From Pyronema omphalodes (Eukaryota; Ascomycota; Pezizomycetes; Pezizales; Pyronemataceae): DNA of 64,000 bases. The notes beneath the pieces are model-generated. The model did no database searches and was not told where the DNA came from. It worked only from the letters and a program-made list of their open reading frames with translations. Of the stretch, positions 63,628 through 64,000 are shown piece after piece. The position numbers were made by a program, and so were the translations under genes. Positions within the stretch are counted from its first letter, which is position 1. The number at the start of each line of letters is the position of its first letter. The DNA is taken from assembly GCA_024516155.1 (NCBI GenBank), contig JAJJXM010000016.1, positions 310,001 to 374,000 on the forward strand, written 5' to 3'.

Positions 63628-64000
63628 CGGCGGCGACGGCGGCGACGTGCGGCGACGGCCGGCGACGGGCGGCGACGGTCCGGCGACGGCGGCGACGGCG
63701 GCGACGGCGTGCGACGGCGGCGAGCGGCGACGGCGGCGACGGCGGCGACGGGGCGACGGCGGCGACGGCGCGACGGCGGCGACGGCGGCTACGGCGGCGA
63801 CGGCGGCGACGGGGGACGGCGGCGACGGCGGCGACGGCGGCGACGGCGGGACGGCTACGGCGGCGAAGGCGGCGACTCGGCTACGGCGGACGCGGCGACG
63901 GGGCGGCGACGGCGGCGACGGCGGGACGGCGGCGACGGCGGCGAGCGCACGTCTGCGACCGGCTACGGCGGCGAGGCGTACTGCGGCTACGTGCGTGCGA
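63628..64000. repeat. Degenerate GGCGAC/GGCGGCGAC array at the window end
   Basis: Almost all of the last 370 bases are copies of GGCGAC or GGCGGCGAC with frequent single-base gains, losses and changes such as GGCTAC. The array continues to the window edge. The irregularities are mostly in run length and shift the frame repeatedly, so it does not encode a repeat protein as it stands. Its GC content is far above that of the preceding kilobase. Either a real GC-rich satellite begins here or the end of the sequence is poorly resolved. Confidence 0.85.

Overview
The window is nuclear DNA of a filamentous ascomycete (Pezizomycotina). Genes carry many short spliceosomal introns (about 48-70 nt, a few longer) with GT..AG ends and CTAAC/CTGAC/CTAAT branch sites. 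The proteins are typical of that group: a PEP4-type vacuolar protease, MSH2, a Kap121-type karyopherin, a CBS/PB1 protein, a CE16 acetylesterase and a Sec7-PH Arf exchange factor. I cannot fix the class from sequence alone. Gene density is low, about ten genes in 64 kb, and the intergenic DNA is rich in repeats.

Layout. 1-8.5 kb: the 3' part of an unidentified minus-strand gene running off the left edge, a gene-free stretch, then a secreted GDSL/CE16 esterase. 8.5-18.2 kb: no convincing gene; it holds a 696-bp PIF/Harbinger-type element with perfect 25-bp inverted repeats and a TAA duplication, a decayed tandem duplication, and a minisatellite of about 1.07 kb built from 31-35 bp units. 18.2-20.1 kb: a secreted acidic/proline-rich precursor with three NG-x-(P/A)-V modules, each followed by a KR dibasic site. 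This is the best candidate here for something undescribed. 20.1-24 kb: simple-sequence arrays and a 580-bp hAT-like element with GAGAC-rich ends. 24-32.7 kb: three minus-strand housekeeping genes, PEP4-type aspartic protease, SPIN90/Ldb17 (Arp2/3 activator family) and MSH2. 32.9-39.4 kb: two diverged copies of a segment of about 2.7-3 kb, sharing an exactly identical 235-bp core. 40.4-45.2 kb: Sec7-PH Arf GEF (minus). 45-53 kb: gene-free, with a 774-bp hAT-like element flanked by a perfect 8-bp duplication. 53-62 kb: three plus-strand genes, UNC-50/Gmh1 (with a 4-nt micro-exon), a tail-anchored four-CBS/PB1 protein, and karyopherin Kap121/Pse1/importin-5. 62-64 kb: low-complexity DNA ending in a degenerate GGCGAC array.

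The genes are not an operon or metabolic cluster. Two have related Golgi/Arf roles (Sec7-PH GEF and Gmh1, whose family recruits Arf GEFs), but they lie about 8 kb apart and I read this as coincidence. Exon boundaries were derived by hand from splice signals, frame closure and family motifs; every complete multi-exon model given here closes in frame to its stop codon.
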